Shown in pieces: positions 35,401 to 49,700 of a stretch of DNA of 64,000 nt. The stretch covers positions 21,494,501 through 21,558,500 of the forward strand of contig NC_056758.1 in NCBI RefSeq assembly GCF_018687715.1, written 5' to 3'. Numbering within the stretch: the stretch's first letter is position 1; each line of letters opens with the position of its first letter. The DNA comes from Carya illinoinensis (taxonomy: Eukaryota; Streptophyta; Magnoliopsida; Fagales; Juglandaceae). The position numbers and the translations under genes were made by a program. The notes below the pieces were generated by a model. The model did no database searches and was not told the DNA's origin. It was given only the letters and a program-made list of their open reading frames with translations.

Positions 35401-35849
35401 CTTGTTGGACCTGAGGGAAACTAAATCTAAGGTTTATGTGGGGATCCAAATCGAGGAATAAAAGAATAGACGGGTTTCCTTGTGTAAATTGGTCTAGTGC
35501 AAGAATTAAACAAGTATGGTCAAGGTGGGGTGTAAAGGATGAAATTTTCCTTTTGACAAGGGTCTAAAAGGCTTTAGGTAGTGGCCAACTTGTCGCAACA
35601 GCCATGAAGGATCGCCTTGGTGCCGATTCGTGGTGATTCGAGCATTATCGACATGGAAGTGTGTCATGTCTTTGATAAAGCCTAATCGTCAAATTCAATC
35701 TTAGAATGTTGAAAAACGAGAAGAAAATCAATATGATCAGAATGAAAAAAATGGTTACGAACAACAAAAAAGGAAATTAAAATCAAAACATTGTTGAGAG
35801 ATGACTAAATCTTGTGCAACTCGATTACATCCTTTGAGTCAAGCTAAAA

Positions 35850-38800
35850 GCTTAACGATGCGGTAGATGGGGGGAACCTTACGGGAATGTGGCACTTCTT
35901 GAAGTTGAGGAAACTAAATTGTAAGGTTTATGTTTCCTTCAACTCGAAGAATGAAACAAAATATTGGTTTCTTGTTGTAAATTCGTTCAATGCCAGAACT
36001 GAACTAATACGGTTGAGGTGGGGTGCAAACGATGACATTCCGGATGAGGAAATGGTGTGAATGGCATGGGCTTGGGGTGAACATTGTCGCAATGCACAAG
36101 AAGGAGAACCTAGCTCGGATTGGCGGTGATTTCAGCATTATTCACATGGCCTTTTTCTTATTGAGTGGTTTTGGATCCAGCCTAAGCTTCTAAGTCAATC
36201 TTAGAATGATGAGAAACAACAAAGAAAGTAATAAGATCCGTATACAAAATGTTATAAAGAACTAAAAAGAAAATTGCGCCCAAAACATTGTTGAGAGATT
36301 ACTAATCTTGTGTAAGTCAATTACTTCCCTTAATTCAACCTAAAAGGATAACCACGGGTAGATGGGGAACGTTAGAGGCGTGTAGCACTTGTTGGACCTG
36401 AGGGAAACTAAATGTAAGGTTTATGTGGGCATCCAAATCGAGGAATAAAAGAATAGACGGGTTTCCTTGTGTAAATTGGTCTAGTGCAAGAATTAAACAA
36501 GTATGGTCAAGGTGGGGTGTAAAGGATGAAATTTTCCTTTTGACAATGGTCTAAAAGGCTTTAGGTAGTGGCTAACTTGTCGCAACAGCCATGAAGGATC
36601 GCCTTGGTGCCGATTCGCGGTGATTCGAGCATTATCGACATAGAAGTTTGGCATGTCTTTGATAAAGCCTAATCATCAAATTCAAACTTAGAATGTTGGA
36701 AAACGACAAGAAAATCAATATGATCAGAATGAAAAAAATGGTAACGAAGAGCAAAAAAGGAAATTAAACTCAAAACATTGTTGAGAGATGACTAAATCTT
36801 GTGCAACTCGATTACATCCTTTGAATCAAGCTAAAAGCTTAACGATGCGCTAGATGGGGAACCTTAGGGGAATGTGGCAATTCTTGAAGTTGGGGAAACT
36901 AAATTGTAAGGTTTATGTTTGCTTCAAATCGAAGAATGAAACAAACGATTGGTTTCTTGTTGTAAATTCGTTCAATGCCAGAACTGAGCTAGTATGGTAG
37001 AGGTGGGGAGGAAATGGTGTGAATGGCATGGGCTAGGGGCGGACTTGTCGCAATGCACAAGAAGGAGAATTTAGGTCGGATTGGCGGTGATTTCAGCATT
37101 ATTCACATGGCCTTTCTTTTATTGACAGGTTTTGGATCCAGCCTAATCTTCTAAGTCAATCTTAGAATGATGAGAAAGAACAAAGAAAGTAGTAAGATCC
37201 GTATAAAAAATGATATGAAGAACTAAAAAGAAAATTAGGCCAAAAACATTGTGGAGAGACTACTAATCTTGTGTAAGTCAATTACTTTCCTTAATTCAAC
37301 CTAAAAGGATAACCACGGGTAGATGGGGAACGTTAGAGGCGTGTAGCACTTGTTGGACCTGAGGGAAACTAAATGTAAGGTTTATGTGGGCATCCAAAGC
37401 GAGGAATGTAACAATAGACGGGTTTCCTTGTGTAAATTGGTCCAGTGCAAGAACTAAACAAGTATGGTCAAGGTGGGGTGTAAACGATAAAATTTTAATT
37501 GTGAAAACGCTCTAAAAGGCTTCAGCTAGGGGCCAACTTGTCGCAACGGCCATGAAAGATCGCCTTGGTGCCGATTGGCAGTGATTCGAGCATTATCGAC
37601 ATGGAAGTGTGTCATGTCTTTGATAAAGTCTAATCATCATATTCAATCTTAGAATGTTGGAAAACGACAAGAAAATCAATATGATCAGAATGAAAAAAAT
37701 GGTTACGAAGAACAGAATAGGAATTTAAAATCAAAACATTGTTGATAGATGACTAAATCTTGCGCAACTCGATTACATCCTTTGAATCAAGCTAAAAGCT
37801 TAACGATGCGGTAGATGGGGGGAACCTTAAGGGAATGTGGCACTTCATGAAGTTGAGGAAACTAAATTGTAAGGTTTATGTTTCCTTCAACTCGAAGAAT
37901 GAAACAAAATATTGGTTTCTTGTTGTAAATTCGTTCAATGCCAGAACTGAACTAGTACGGTTGAGGTGGGGTGCAAACGATGACATTCCGAATGAGGAAA
38001 TGGTGTGAATGGCATGGGCTTGGGGTGGACTTGTCGCAATGCACAAGAAGGAGAACCTAGCTCAGATTGGCGGTGATTTCAGCATTATTCACATGGCCTT
38101 TCTCTTATTGAGTCTTTTTGGATCCAGCCTAAGCTTCTAAGTCAATCTTAGAATGATAAGAAACAACAAAGAAAGTAATAAGATCCGTATAAAAAATGTT
38201 ATAAAGAACTAAAAAGAAAATTAAGCCCAAAACATTGTTGAGAGATTACTAATATTGTGTAAGTCAATTACTTTCCTTAATTCAACCTAAAAGGATAACC
38301 ACGGGTAGATGGGGAACGTTAGAGGCGTATGGCACATGTTGGACCTAAGGGAAACTAGATCTAAGGTTTATGTGGGCATCCAAATCGAGGATTGAAACAG
38401 TGGACGGGTTTCCTTGTGTAAATTGGTCCAGTGCAGGAACTAAACATGTATGGTCAAGGTGGGGTGTAAACGATGAAATTTTCCTAATGAAGATGGTCCA
38501 AAAGGTTTCAGCCAGGGGCCAACTTGTCGCAACGGTTATGAAGGATCGCCTTGGTGCCGATTGGCAGTGATTCAAGCATTATCGACATGGAAGTGTGTCA
38601 TGTCTTTGATAAAGCCTAATCATCAAATTCAATCTGAGAATGTTGGAAAACAACAAGAAAATCAATATGATCAGAATGAAAAAAATGGTTACGAAGAACA
38701 GAATAGGAAATTAAAATCAAAACATTGTTGAGAGCTGACTAAATCTTGCGCAACTCGATTACGTCCTTTGAATCAAGCTAAAAGCTTAACGATGCGGTAG

Positions 38801-41800
38801 ATGGGGGGAACCTTACGGGAATGTGGCACTTCTTCAAGTTGAGGAAACTAAAATGTGAGGTTTATGTTTGCTTCAACTCGAAGAATGAAACAAAATATTG
38901 GTTTCTTGTTGTAAATTCGTTCAATGCCAGAACTGAGCTAGTACGGTTGAGGTGGGGTGCAAACGATGACATTCCGAATGAGGAAATGGTGTGAATGGCA
39001 TGGGCTTGGGGTGGACTTGTCGGAATGCACAAGAAGGAGAACCTAGCTCGGATTGGCGGTGATTTCAGCATTATTCACATGGCCTTTCTCTTATTGAGTG
39101 GTTTTGGATCCAGCCTAAGCTTCTAAGTCAATCTTAGAATGATAAGAAACAACAAAGAAAGTAATAAGATCCATATAAAAAATGTTATAAAGAACTAAAA
39201 AGAAAATTAGGCCCAAAACATTGTTGAGAGACTACTAATCTTGTGTAAGTCAATTACTTCCCTTAATTCAACCTAAAAGGATAAGCACGGGTAGATGGGG
39301 AACGTTAGAGGCGTGTGGCACTTATTGGACCTGAGGGAAACTAAATGTAAGGTTTATGTGGGCATCCAAAGCGAGGAATGAAAGAATAGACGGGTTTCCT
39401 TGTGTAAATTGGTCCAGTGCAAGAACTAAACAAGTACGGTCAAGGTGAGGTGTAAACGATGAAATTTTCCATATGAAAATGGTCTAAAACGCTTCGGCTA
39501 GGGGCCAACTTGTCGCAATGGCCATGAAGGATCGCCTTGGTGCCGATTGGCAGTGATTCGAGCATTATCGACATGGGAGTGTGTCATGTCTTTGATAAAG
39601 CCTAATCATTAAATTCAAACTTAGAATGTTGGAAAACGAGAAGAAAATCAATATGATCAGAATGAAAAAAATGGTTACGAAGAACGAAAAAGGAAATTAA
39701 ACTCAAAACATTGTTGAGAGATGACTAAATCTTGTGCAACTCGATTACATCCTTTGAATCAAGCTAAAAGCTTAACGATGCGGTAGATGGGGGGAACCTT
39801 ACGGGAATGTGGCACTTCTTGAAGTTGACGAAACTAAATTGTAAGGTTTATGTTTCCTTCAACTCGAAGAATGAAACAAAATATTGGTTTCTTGTTGTAA
39901 ATTCGTTCAATGCCAGAACTGAACTAATACGATTGAGGTGGGGTGCAAACGATGACATTCCGGATGAGGAAATGGTGTGAATGGCATGGGCTTGGGGTGA
40001 ACTTGTCGCAATGCACAAGAAGGAGAACCTAGCTCGGATTGGCGGTGATTTCAGCATTATTCACATGGCCTTTTTCTTATTGAGTGGTTTTGGATCCAGC
40101 CTAAGCTTCTAAGTCAATCTTAGAATGATGAGAAACAACAAAGAAAGTAATAAGATCCGTATACAAAATGTTATAAAGAACTAAAAAGAAAATTGCGCCC
40201 AAAACATTGTTGAGAGATTACTAATCTTGTGTAAGTCAATTACTTCCCTTAATTCAACCTAAAAGGATAACCACGGGTAGATGGGGAACGTTAGAGGCGT
40301 GTAGCACTTGTTGGACCTGAGGGAAACTAAATGTAAGGTTTATGTGGGCATCCAAATCGAGGAATAAAAGAATAGACGGGTTTCCTTGTGTAAATTGGTC
40401 TAGTGCAAGAATTAAACAAGTATGGTCAAGGTGGGGTGTAAAGGATGAAATTTTCCTTTTGACAATGGTCTAAAAGGCTTTAGGTAGTGGCCAACTTGTC
40501 GCAACAGCCATGAAGGATCGCCTTGGTGTCGATTCGTGGTGATTCGAGCATTATCGACATAGAAGTTTGGCATGTCTTTGATAAAGCCTAATCATCAAAT
40601 TCAAACTTAGAATGTTGGAAAACGACAAGAAAATCAATATGATCAGAATGAAAAAAATGGTAACGAAGAGCAAAAAAGGAAATTAAACTCAAAACATTGT
40701 TGAGAGATGACTAAATCTTGTGCAACTCGATTACATCCTTTGAATCAAGCTAAAAGCTTAACGATGCGCTAGATGGGGAACCTTAGGGGAATGTGGCAAT
40801 TCTTGAAGTTGGGGAAACTAAATTGTAAGGTTTATGTTTGCTTCAAATCGAAGAATGAAACAAACGATTGGTTTCTTGTTGTAAATTCGTTCAATGCCAG
40901 AACTGAGCTAGTATGGTAGAGGTGGGGAGGAAATGGTGTGAATGGCATGGGCTAGGGGCGGACTTGTCGCAATGCACAAGAAGGAGAATTTAGGTCGGAT
41001 TGGCGGTGATTTCAGCATTATTCACATGGCCTTTCTTTTATTGACAGGTTTTGGATCCAGCCTAATCTTCTAAGTCAATCTTAGAATGATGAGAAAGAAC
41101 AAAGAAAGTAGTAAGATCCGTATAAAAAATGATATGAAGAACTAAAAAGAAAATTAGGCCAAAAACATTGTGGAGAGACTACTAATCTTGTGTAAGTCAA
41201 TTACTTTCCTTAATTCAACCTAAAAGGATAACCACGGGTAGATGGGGAACGTTAGAGGCGTGTAGCACTTGTTGGACCTGAGGGAAACTAAATGTAAGGT
41301 TTATGTGGGCATCCAAAGCGAGGAATGTAACAATAGACGGGTTTCCTTGTGTAAATTGGTCCAGTGCAAGAACTAAACAAGTATGGTCAAGGTGGGGTGT
41401 AAACGATAAAATTTTAATTGTGAAAACGCTCTAAAAGGCTTCAGCTAGGGGCCAACTTGTCGCAACGGCCATGAAAGATCGCCTTGGTGCCGATTGGCAG
41501 TGATTCGAGCATTATCGACATGGAAGTGTGTCATGTCTTTGATAAAGTCTAATCATCATATTCAATCTTAGAATGTTGGAAAACGACAAGAAAATCAATA
41601 TGATCAGAATGAAAAAAATGGTTACGAAGAACAGAATAGGAATTTAAAATCAAAACATTGTTGATAGATGACTAAATCTTGCGCAACTCGATTACATCCT
41701 TTGAATCAAGCTAAAAGCTTAACGATGCGGTAGATGGGGGGAACCTTAAGGGAATGTGGCACTTCATGAAGTTGAGGAAACTAAATTGTAAGGTTTATGT

Positions 41801-43718
41801 TTCCTTCAACTCGAAGAATGAAACAAAATATTGGTTTCTTGTTGTAAATTCGTTCAATGCTAGAACTGAACTAGTACGGTTGAGGTGGGGTGCAAACGAT
41901 GACATTCCGAATGAGGAAATGGTGTGAATGGCATGGGCTTGGGGTGGACTTGTCGCAATGCACAAGAAGGAGAACCTAGCTCAGATTGGCGGTGATTTCA
42001 GCATTATTCACATGGCCTTTCTCTTATTGAGTCTTTTTGGATCCAGCCTAAGCTTCTAAGTCAATCTTAGAATGATAAGAAACAACAAAGAAAGTAATAA
42101 GATCCGTATAAAAATTGTTATAAAGAACTAAAAAGAAAATTAAGCCCAAAACATTGTTGAGAGATTACTAATATTGTGTAAGTCAATTACTTTCCTTAAT
42201 TCAACCTAAAAGGATAACCACGGGTAGATGGGGAACGTTAGAGGCGTATGGCACATGTTGGACCTAAGGGAAACTAGATCTAAGGTTTATGTGGGCATCC
42301 AAATCGAGGATTGAAACAGTGGACGGGTTTCCTTGTGTAAATTGGTCCAGTGCAGGAACTAAACATGTATGGTCAAGGTGGGGTGTAAACGATGAAATTT
42401 TCCTAATGAAGATGGTCCAAAAGGTTTCAGCCAGGGGCCAACTTGTCGCAACGGTTATGAAGGATCGCCTTGGTGCCGATTGGCAGTGATTCAAGCATTA
42501 TCGACATGGAAGTGTGTCATGTCTTTGATAAAGCCTAATCATCAAATTCAATCTGAGAATGTTGGAAAACAACAAGAAAATCAATATGATCAGAATGAAA
42601 AAAATGGTTACGAAGAACAGAATAGGAAATTAAAATCAAAACATTGTTGAGAGCTGACTAAATCTTGCGCAACTCGATTACGTCCTTTGAATCAAGCTAA
42701 AAGCTTAACGATGCGGTAGATGGGGGGAACCTTACGGGAATGTGGCACTTCTTCAAGTTGAGGAAACTAAAATGTGAGGTTTATGTTTGCTTCAACTCGA
42801 AGAATGAAACAAAATATTGGTTTCTTGTTGTAAATTCGTTCAATGCCAGAACTGAGCTAGTACGGTTGAGGTGGGGTGCAAACGATGACATTCCGAATGA
42901 GGAAATGGTGTGAATGGCATGGGCTTGGGGTGGACTTGTCGGAATGCACAAGAAGGAGAACCTAGCTCGGATTGGCGGTGATTTCAGCATTATTCACATG
43001 GCCTTTCTCTTATTGAGTGGTTTTGGATCCAGCCTAAGCTTCTAAGTCAATCTTAGAATGATAAGAAACAACAAAGAAAGTAATAAGATCCATATAAAAA
43101 ATGTTATAAAGAACTAAAAAGAAAATTAGGCCCAAAACATTGTTGAGAGACTACTAATCTTGTGTAAGTCAATTACTTCCCTTAATTCAACCTAAAAGGA
43201 TAAGCACGGGTAGATGGGGAACGTTAGAGGCGTGTGGCACTTATTGGACCTGAGGGAAACTAAATGTAAGGTTTATGTGGGCATCCAAAGCGAGGAATGA
43301 AAGAATAGACGGGTTTCCTTGTGTAAATTGGTCCAGTGCAAGAACTAAACAAGTACGGTCAAGGTGAGGTGTAAACGATGAAATTTTCCATATGAAAATG
43401 GTCTAAAACGCTTCGGCTAGGGGCCAACTTGTCGCAACGGCCATGAAGGATCGCCTTGGTGCCGATTGGCAGTGATTCGAGCATTATCGACATGGGAGTG
43501 TGTCATGTCTTTGATAAAGCCTAATCATTAAATTCAAACTTAGAATGTTGGAAAACGAGAAGAAAATCAATATGATCAGAATGAAAAAAATGGTTACGAA
43601 GAACGAAAAAGGAAATTAAACTCAAAACATTGTTGAGAGATGACTAAATCTTGTGCAACTCGATTACATCCTTTGAATCAAGCTAAAAGCTTAACGATGC
43701 GGTAGATGGGGGGAACCT
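35850..43718 (+). repeat. Tandem 3919-bp (4-dimer) duplication
   Basis: About 35850-39795 recurs at about 39770-43718. The A starts 36776, 37737, 38723 and 39709 are each followed exactly 3919 bp later by 40695, 41656, 42642 and 43628. Both copies carry the same rare features: tagaagtttggcatg (about 36650 and 40560), a roughly 25-bp deletion in one A half giving ggtggggaggaaatgg (about 37008 and 40928), so that this dimer is 961 bp in both, and gtctttttggatcc (about 38113 and 42032). I noted about ten differences over the pair. Confidence 0.9.
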
Positions 43719-46700
43719 TACGGAAATGTGGCACTTCTTGAAGTTGAGGAAACTAAAATGTGAGGTTTATGTTTTCTTCAACTCGAAGAATGAAACAAAA
43801 TGTTGATTTCTTGTTGTAAATTCTTTCAATGCCAGAACTGAGCTAGTACGGTTGAGGTGGGGTGCAAACGATGACATTCCGAATGAGGAAATGGTGTGAA
43901 TGGCATGGGCTTGGGGTGGACTTGTCGCAATGCACAAGAAGGAGAACCTAGCTCGGATTGGCGGTGATTTCAGCATTATTCACATGGCCTTTCTCTTTTT
44001 GAGTGGTTTTGGATCCAGCCTAAGCTTCTAAGTCAATCTTAGAATGATAAGAAACAACAAAGAAAGTAATAAGATCCGTATAAAAAATGTTATAAAGAAC
44101 TACAAAAAAAATTAGGCCCAAACCATTGTTGAGAGACTACTAATCTTGTGTAAGTCAATTACTTCCCTTAATTCAACCTAAAAGGATAAGCAAGGGTAGA
44201 TGGGGAACGTTAGAAGCATATGGCACTTATTGGACCTGAGGGAAACTAAATGTAAGGTTTATGTGGGCATCCAAAGCGAGGAATGAAAGAATAGACGGGT
44301 TTCCTTGTGTAAAGTCGTCCAGTGCAAGAACTAAACAAGTATGGTCAAGGTGAGGTGTAAACGATGAAATTTTCCATATGAAAATGGTTTAAAACTCTTC
44401 GGCTAGGGGCCAACATGTCGCAACGGCCATGAAGGATCGCCTTGGTGCCGATTGGCAGTGATTCGAGCATTATCGACATGGGAGTGTGTCATGTCTTTGA
44501 TAACACCTAATCATCAAATTCAAACTTAGAATGTTGGAAAACGACAAGAAAATCAATATGATCAGAATGAAAAAAATGGTTTCGAAGAACAAAAAAGGAA
44601 ATTAAACTCAAAACATTGTTGAGAGATGACTAAATCTTGTGCAACTCGATTACATCCTTTGACTCAAGCTAAAAGCTTAACGATGCGCTAGATGGGGAAC
44701 CTTAGGGGAATGTGGCAATTCTTCAAGTTGGGGAAACTAAATTGTAAGCTTTATGTTTGCTTCAAATCGAAGAATGAAACAAACGATTGGTTTCTTGTTG
44801 TCAATTCGTTCAATGCCAGAACTAAGTTAGTATGGTAGAGGTGGTGTGGAAACGATGACATTACGGAGGAGGAAATGGTGTGAATGGCATGGGCTAGGGG
44901 CGGACTTGTTGCAATGCACAAGAAGGCGAATTTAGGTCGGATTGGCGGTGATTTCAGCATTATTCACATGGCCTTTCTTTTATTGACAGCTTTTGGATCC
45001 AGCCTAATCTTCTAAGTCAATCTTAGAATGATGAGAAACAAAAAAAGAAAGTAACAAGATCCGTATAAAAAATGTTATAAAGAACTAAAAAGAAAATTAC
45101 GCCCAAAACATTGTTGAGAGATTACTAATCTCGTGTAAGTCAATTACTTCCCTTAATTCAACCTAAAAGGATAACCACGGGTAGATGGGGAACGTTAGAG
45201 GCGTGTGGCACTTGTTGGACCTGAGGGAAACTAAATCTAAGGTTTATGTGGGCATCCAAATCGAGGAATGAATCAATAGACGGGTTTCCTTGTATAAATT
45301 GTTCCAGTGCAAGAACTAGACAAGTAAGGTCAAGGTGGGGTGTAAACGATGAAATTTTCATTGTGAAAATGCTCTAAAAGGCTTCGGCTAGGGGCCAACT
45401 TGTCGAAACGGCCATGAAGGATCGCCTTGGTGCCGATTGGCAGTGATTCGAGCATTATCGACATGGGAGTGTATCATGTCTTTGGTAAAGCCTAATCATC
45501 AAATTCAATCTCAGAATGTTGGAAAACGACAAGAAAATCAATATGATCAGAATGAAAAAAATGGTTACGAAGAATAGAATAGGAAATTAAAATCAAAACA
45601 TTGTTGAGAGATGACTAAATCTTGTGCAACTCGATTACCTCCTTTGAATCAAGCTAAAAGCTTAACGATGCGGTAGATGGGGGGAACCTTACGGGAATGT
45701 GGCACTTCTTGAAGTTGGGGAAACTAAATTGTAAGGTTTATGTTTCCTTTAACTCGCAGAATGAAACAAACGATTGGTTTCTTGTTGTAAATTCGTTCAA
45801 TGCCAGAACTGAACTAGTACGGTTGAGGTGGGGTGCAAACGATGACATTCCGAATGAGGAAATGGTGTGAATGGCATGGGCTTGGGGTGGACTTGTCGCA
45901 ATGCACAAGAAGGAGAACCTAGCTCGGATTGGCAGTGATTTCAGCATTATTCACATGGCCTTTCTCTTATTGAGTGGTTTTGGATCCAGCCTAAGCTTCT
46001 AACTCAATCTTAGAATGATGAGAAAGAACGAAGAAAGTAATAAGATCCGTATAAAAAATGTTATAAAGAACTAAAAAGAAAATTACGCCCAAAACATTGT
46101 TGAGAGATTACTAATCTCGTGTAAGTCAATTACTTCCCTTAATTCAACCTAAAAGGATAACCACGGGTAGATGGGGAACGTTAGAGGCGTGTGGCACTTG
46201 TTGGACCTGAGGGAAACTAAATCTAAGGTTTATGTGGGCATCCAAATCGAGGAATGAATCAATAGATGGGTTTCCTTGTGTAAATTGTTCCAGTGCAAGA
46301 ACTAGACAAGTAAGGTCAAGGTGGGGTGTAAACGATGAAATTTTCATTGTGAAAATGCTCTAAAACGCTTCGGCTAGGGGCCAACTTGTCGCAACGGCCA
46401 TGAAGGATCGCCTTGGTGCCGATTGGCAGTGATTCGAGCATTATCGACATGGAAGTGTGTCATGTCTTTGATAAAGCCTAATCATCAAATTCAATCTGAG
46501 AATGTTGGAAAACAACAAGAAAATCAATATGATCAGAATGAAAAAAATGGTTACGAAGAACAGAATAGGAAATTAAAATCAAAACATTGTTGAGAGATGA
46601 CTAAATCTTGTGCAACTCGATTACATCCTTTGAATCAAGCGAAAAGCTTAACTATGCGGTAGATGGGGGGAACCTTACCGGAATGTGGCACTTCTTGAAG

Positions 46701-49700
46701 TTGAGGAAACTAAAATGTGAGGTTTATGTTTGCTTCAACTCGAAGAATGAAACAAAATATTGGTTTCTTGTTGGAAATTCGTTCAATGCCATAACTGAAC
46801 TCGTACGGTTGAGGTGGGGTGCAAACGATGACATTCCGAATGAGGAAATGGTGTGAATGGCGTTTGCTTGGGGTGGACTTGTCGCAATGCACAAGAAGGA
46901 GAACCCAGCTCGGATTTGCGGTGATTTCAACATTATTCACATGGCCTTTCTCTTATTGAGTGGTTTTGGATCCAGCCTAAGCTTCTAAGTCAATCTTAGA
47001 ATGATAAGAAACAACAAAGAAAGTAATAAGATCCGTATAAAAAATGTTATAAAGAACTAAAAAGAAAATTAGGCCCAAAACATTGTTGAGAGACTACTAA
47101 TCTTGTGTAAGTCAATTACTTCCCTTAATTCGACCTAAAAGGATAAGCACGGGTAGATGGGGAACGTTAGAGGCGTGTGGCACTTATTGGACCTGAGGGA
47201 AACTAAATGTAAGGTTTATGTGGGCATCCAAATCGAGGAATGAATCAATAGACGGGTTTCCTTGTGTAAATTGTTCCAGTGCAAGAACTAGACAAGTAAG
47301 GTCAAGGTGGGGTGTAAACGATGAAATTTTCATTGTGAAGATGCTCTAAAAGGCTTCGGCTAGGGGCCAACTTGTCACAACGGCCATGAAGGATCGCCTT
47401 GGTGCCGATTGGCAGTGATTCGAGCATTATCGACATGGAAGTGTGTCATGTCTTTCATAAAGCCTAATTATCAAACTCAATCTGAGAATGTTGGAAAACA
47501 ACAAGAAAATCAATATGATCAGAATGAGAAAAATGGTTACGAAGAACAGAATAGGAAATTAAAATCAAAACATTGTTGAGAGATGACTAAATCTTGCGCA
47601 ACTCGATTACATTCTTTGAATCAAGCTAAAAGCTTAACGATGCGGTAGATGGGGGGAACCTTACGGGAATGTGGCACTTCTTGAAGTTGAGGAAAAAATG
47701 TGAGGTTTATGTTTGCTTCAACTCGAAGAATACAAACGATTGGTTTCTTGTTGTAAATTCGTTCAATGCCATAACTGAACTAGTACGGTTGAGGTGGGGT
47801 GCAAACGATGACATTCCGAATGAGGAAATGGTGTGAATGGCATGGGCTTGGGGTGGACTTGTCGCAATGCACAAGAAGGAGAACCTAGCTCGGATTGGCG
47901 GTGATTTCAGCATTATTCACATGGCCTTTCTCTTATGGAGTGGTTTTGGATCCAGCCTAAGCTTCTAAGTCAATCTTAGAATGATAAGAAACAACAAAGA
48001 AAGTAATAAGATCCGTATAAAAAATGTTATAAAGAACTAAAAAGAAAATTAGGCCCAAAACATTGTTGAGAGACTACTAATCTTGTGTAAGTCAATTACT
48101 TCCCTTAATTCAACCTAAAAGGATAAGCACGGGTAGATGGCGAACGTTAGAGGCGTGTGGCACTTATTGGACCTGAGGGAAACTAAATGTAAGGTTTATG
48201 TGGGCATCCAAAGCGAGGAATGAAAGAATACACGGGTTTCCTTGTGTAAATTGGTCCAGTGCAAGAACTACACAAGTATGGTCAAGGTGAGGTGTAAACG
48301 ATGAAATTTTCCATATGAAAATGGTCTAAAACGCTTCGGCTAGGGGCCAACTTGTCGCAGCGGCCATTAAGGATCGCCTTGGTGCCGATCGGCAGTGATT
48401 CGAGCATTATCGACAGGGGAGTGTGTCATGTCTTTGGTAAAGACTAATCATCAAATTCAAACTTAGAATGTTGGAAAACGACAAGAAAATCAATTTGATC
48501 AGAACGAAAAAAATGGTTACGAAGAATAAAAAAGGAAATTAACCTCAAAACATTGTTGAGAGATGACTAAATCTTGTGCAACTCGATTACATCCTTTGAA
48601 TCAAGCTAAAAGCTTAACGATGCGCTAGATGGGGAACCTTAGGGGAATGTGGCAATTCTTGAAGTTGGGGAAACTAAATTGTAAGCTTTATGTTTGCTTC
48701 AAATCGAAGAATGAAACAAACGATTGGTTTCTTGTTGTAAATTCGTTCAATGCCAGAACTAAACTAGTATGGTAGAGGTGGGGTGGAAACGATGACATTA
48801 CGGATAAGGAAATGGTGTGAAAGGCATGGGCTAGGGGCGGACTTGTCGCAATGCACAAGAAGGAGAATTTAGGTCGGATTGGCGGTGATTTCAGCATTAT
48901 TCACATGGCCTTTCTTTTATTGACAGGTTTTGGATCCAGCCTAATCTTCTAAGTCAATCTTAGAATGATGAGAAACAACAAAGAAAGTAATAAGATCCGT
49001 ATAAAAAATGTTATAAAGAACTAAAAAGAAAATTATGCCCAAAACATTGTTGAGAGATTACTAATCTCGTGTAAGTCAATTACTTCCCTTAATTCAACCT
49101 AAATGGATAACCACGGGTAGATGGGGAACGTTAGAGGCGTGTGGCACTTGTTGGACTTGAGGGAAACAAAATCTAAGGTTTCTCTGGGCATCCAAATCGA
49201 GGAATGAATCAATAGACGGGTTTCCTTGTGTAAATTGTTCCAGTGCAAGAACTAGACAAGTAAGGTCAAGGTGGGGTGTAAACGATGAAATTTTCATTGT
49301 GAAAATGCTCTAAAAGGCTTCGGCTAGGGGCCAACTTGTCGCAACTGCCATGAAGGATCGCCTTGGAGCCGATTGGCAATGATTCGAGCATTATCAACAT
49401 GTAAGTGTGTCATGTCTTTGATAAAGCCTAATCATCAAATTCAATCTTAGAATGTTGGAAAACGACAAGAAAATCAATATGATCAGAATGAAAAAAATGG
49501 TTAAGAAGAACAGAATAGGAAATTAAAATCGAAACATTGTTGAGAGATGACTAAATCTTGCGGAACTCGATTACATCCTTTGAATCAAGCTAAAAGCTTA
49601 ACGATGCGCTAGATGGGGGGAACCTTACGGGAATGTGGCACTTCTTGAAGTTGAGGAAACTAAATTGTAAGGTTTATGTTTCCTTCAACTCGAAGAATGA

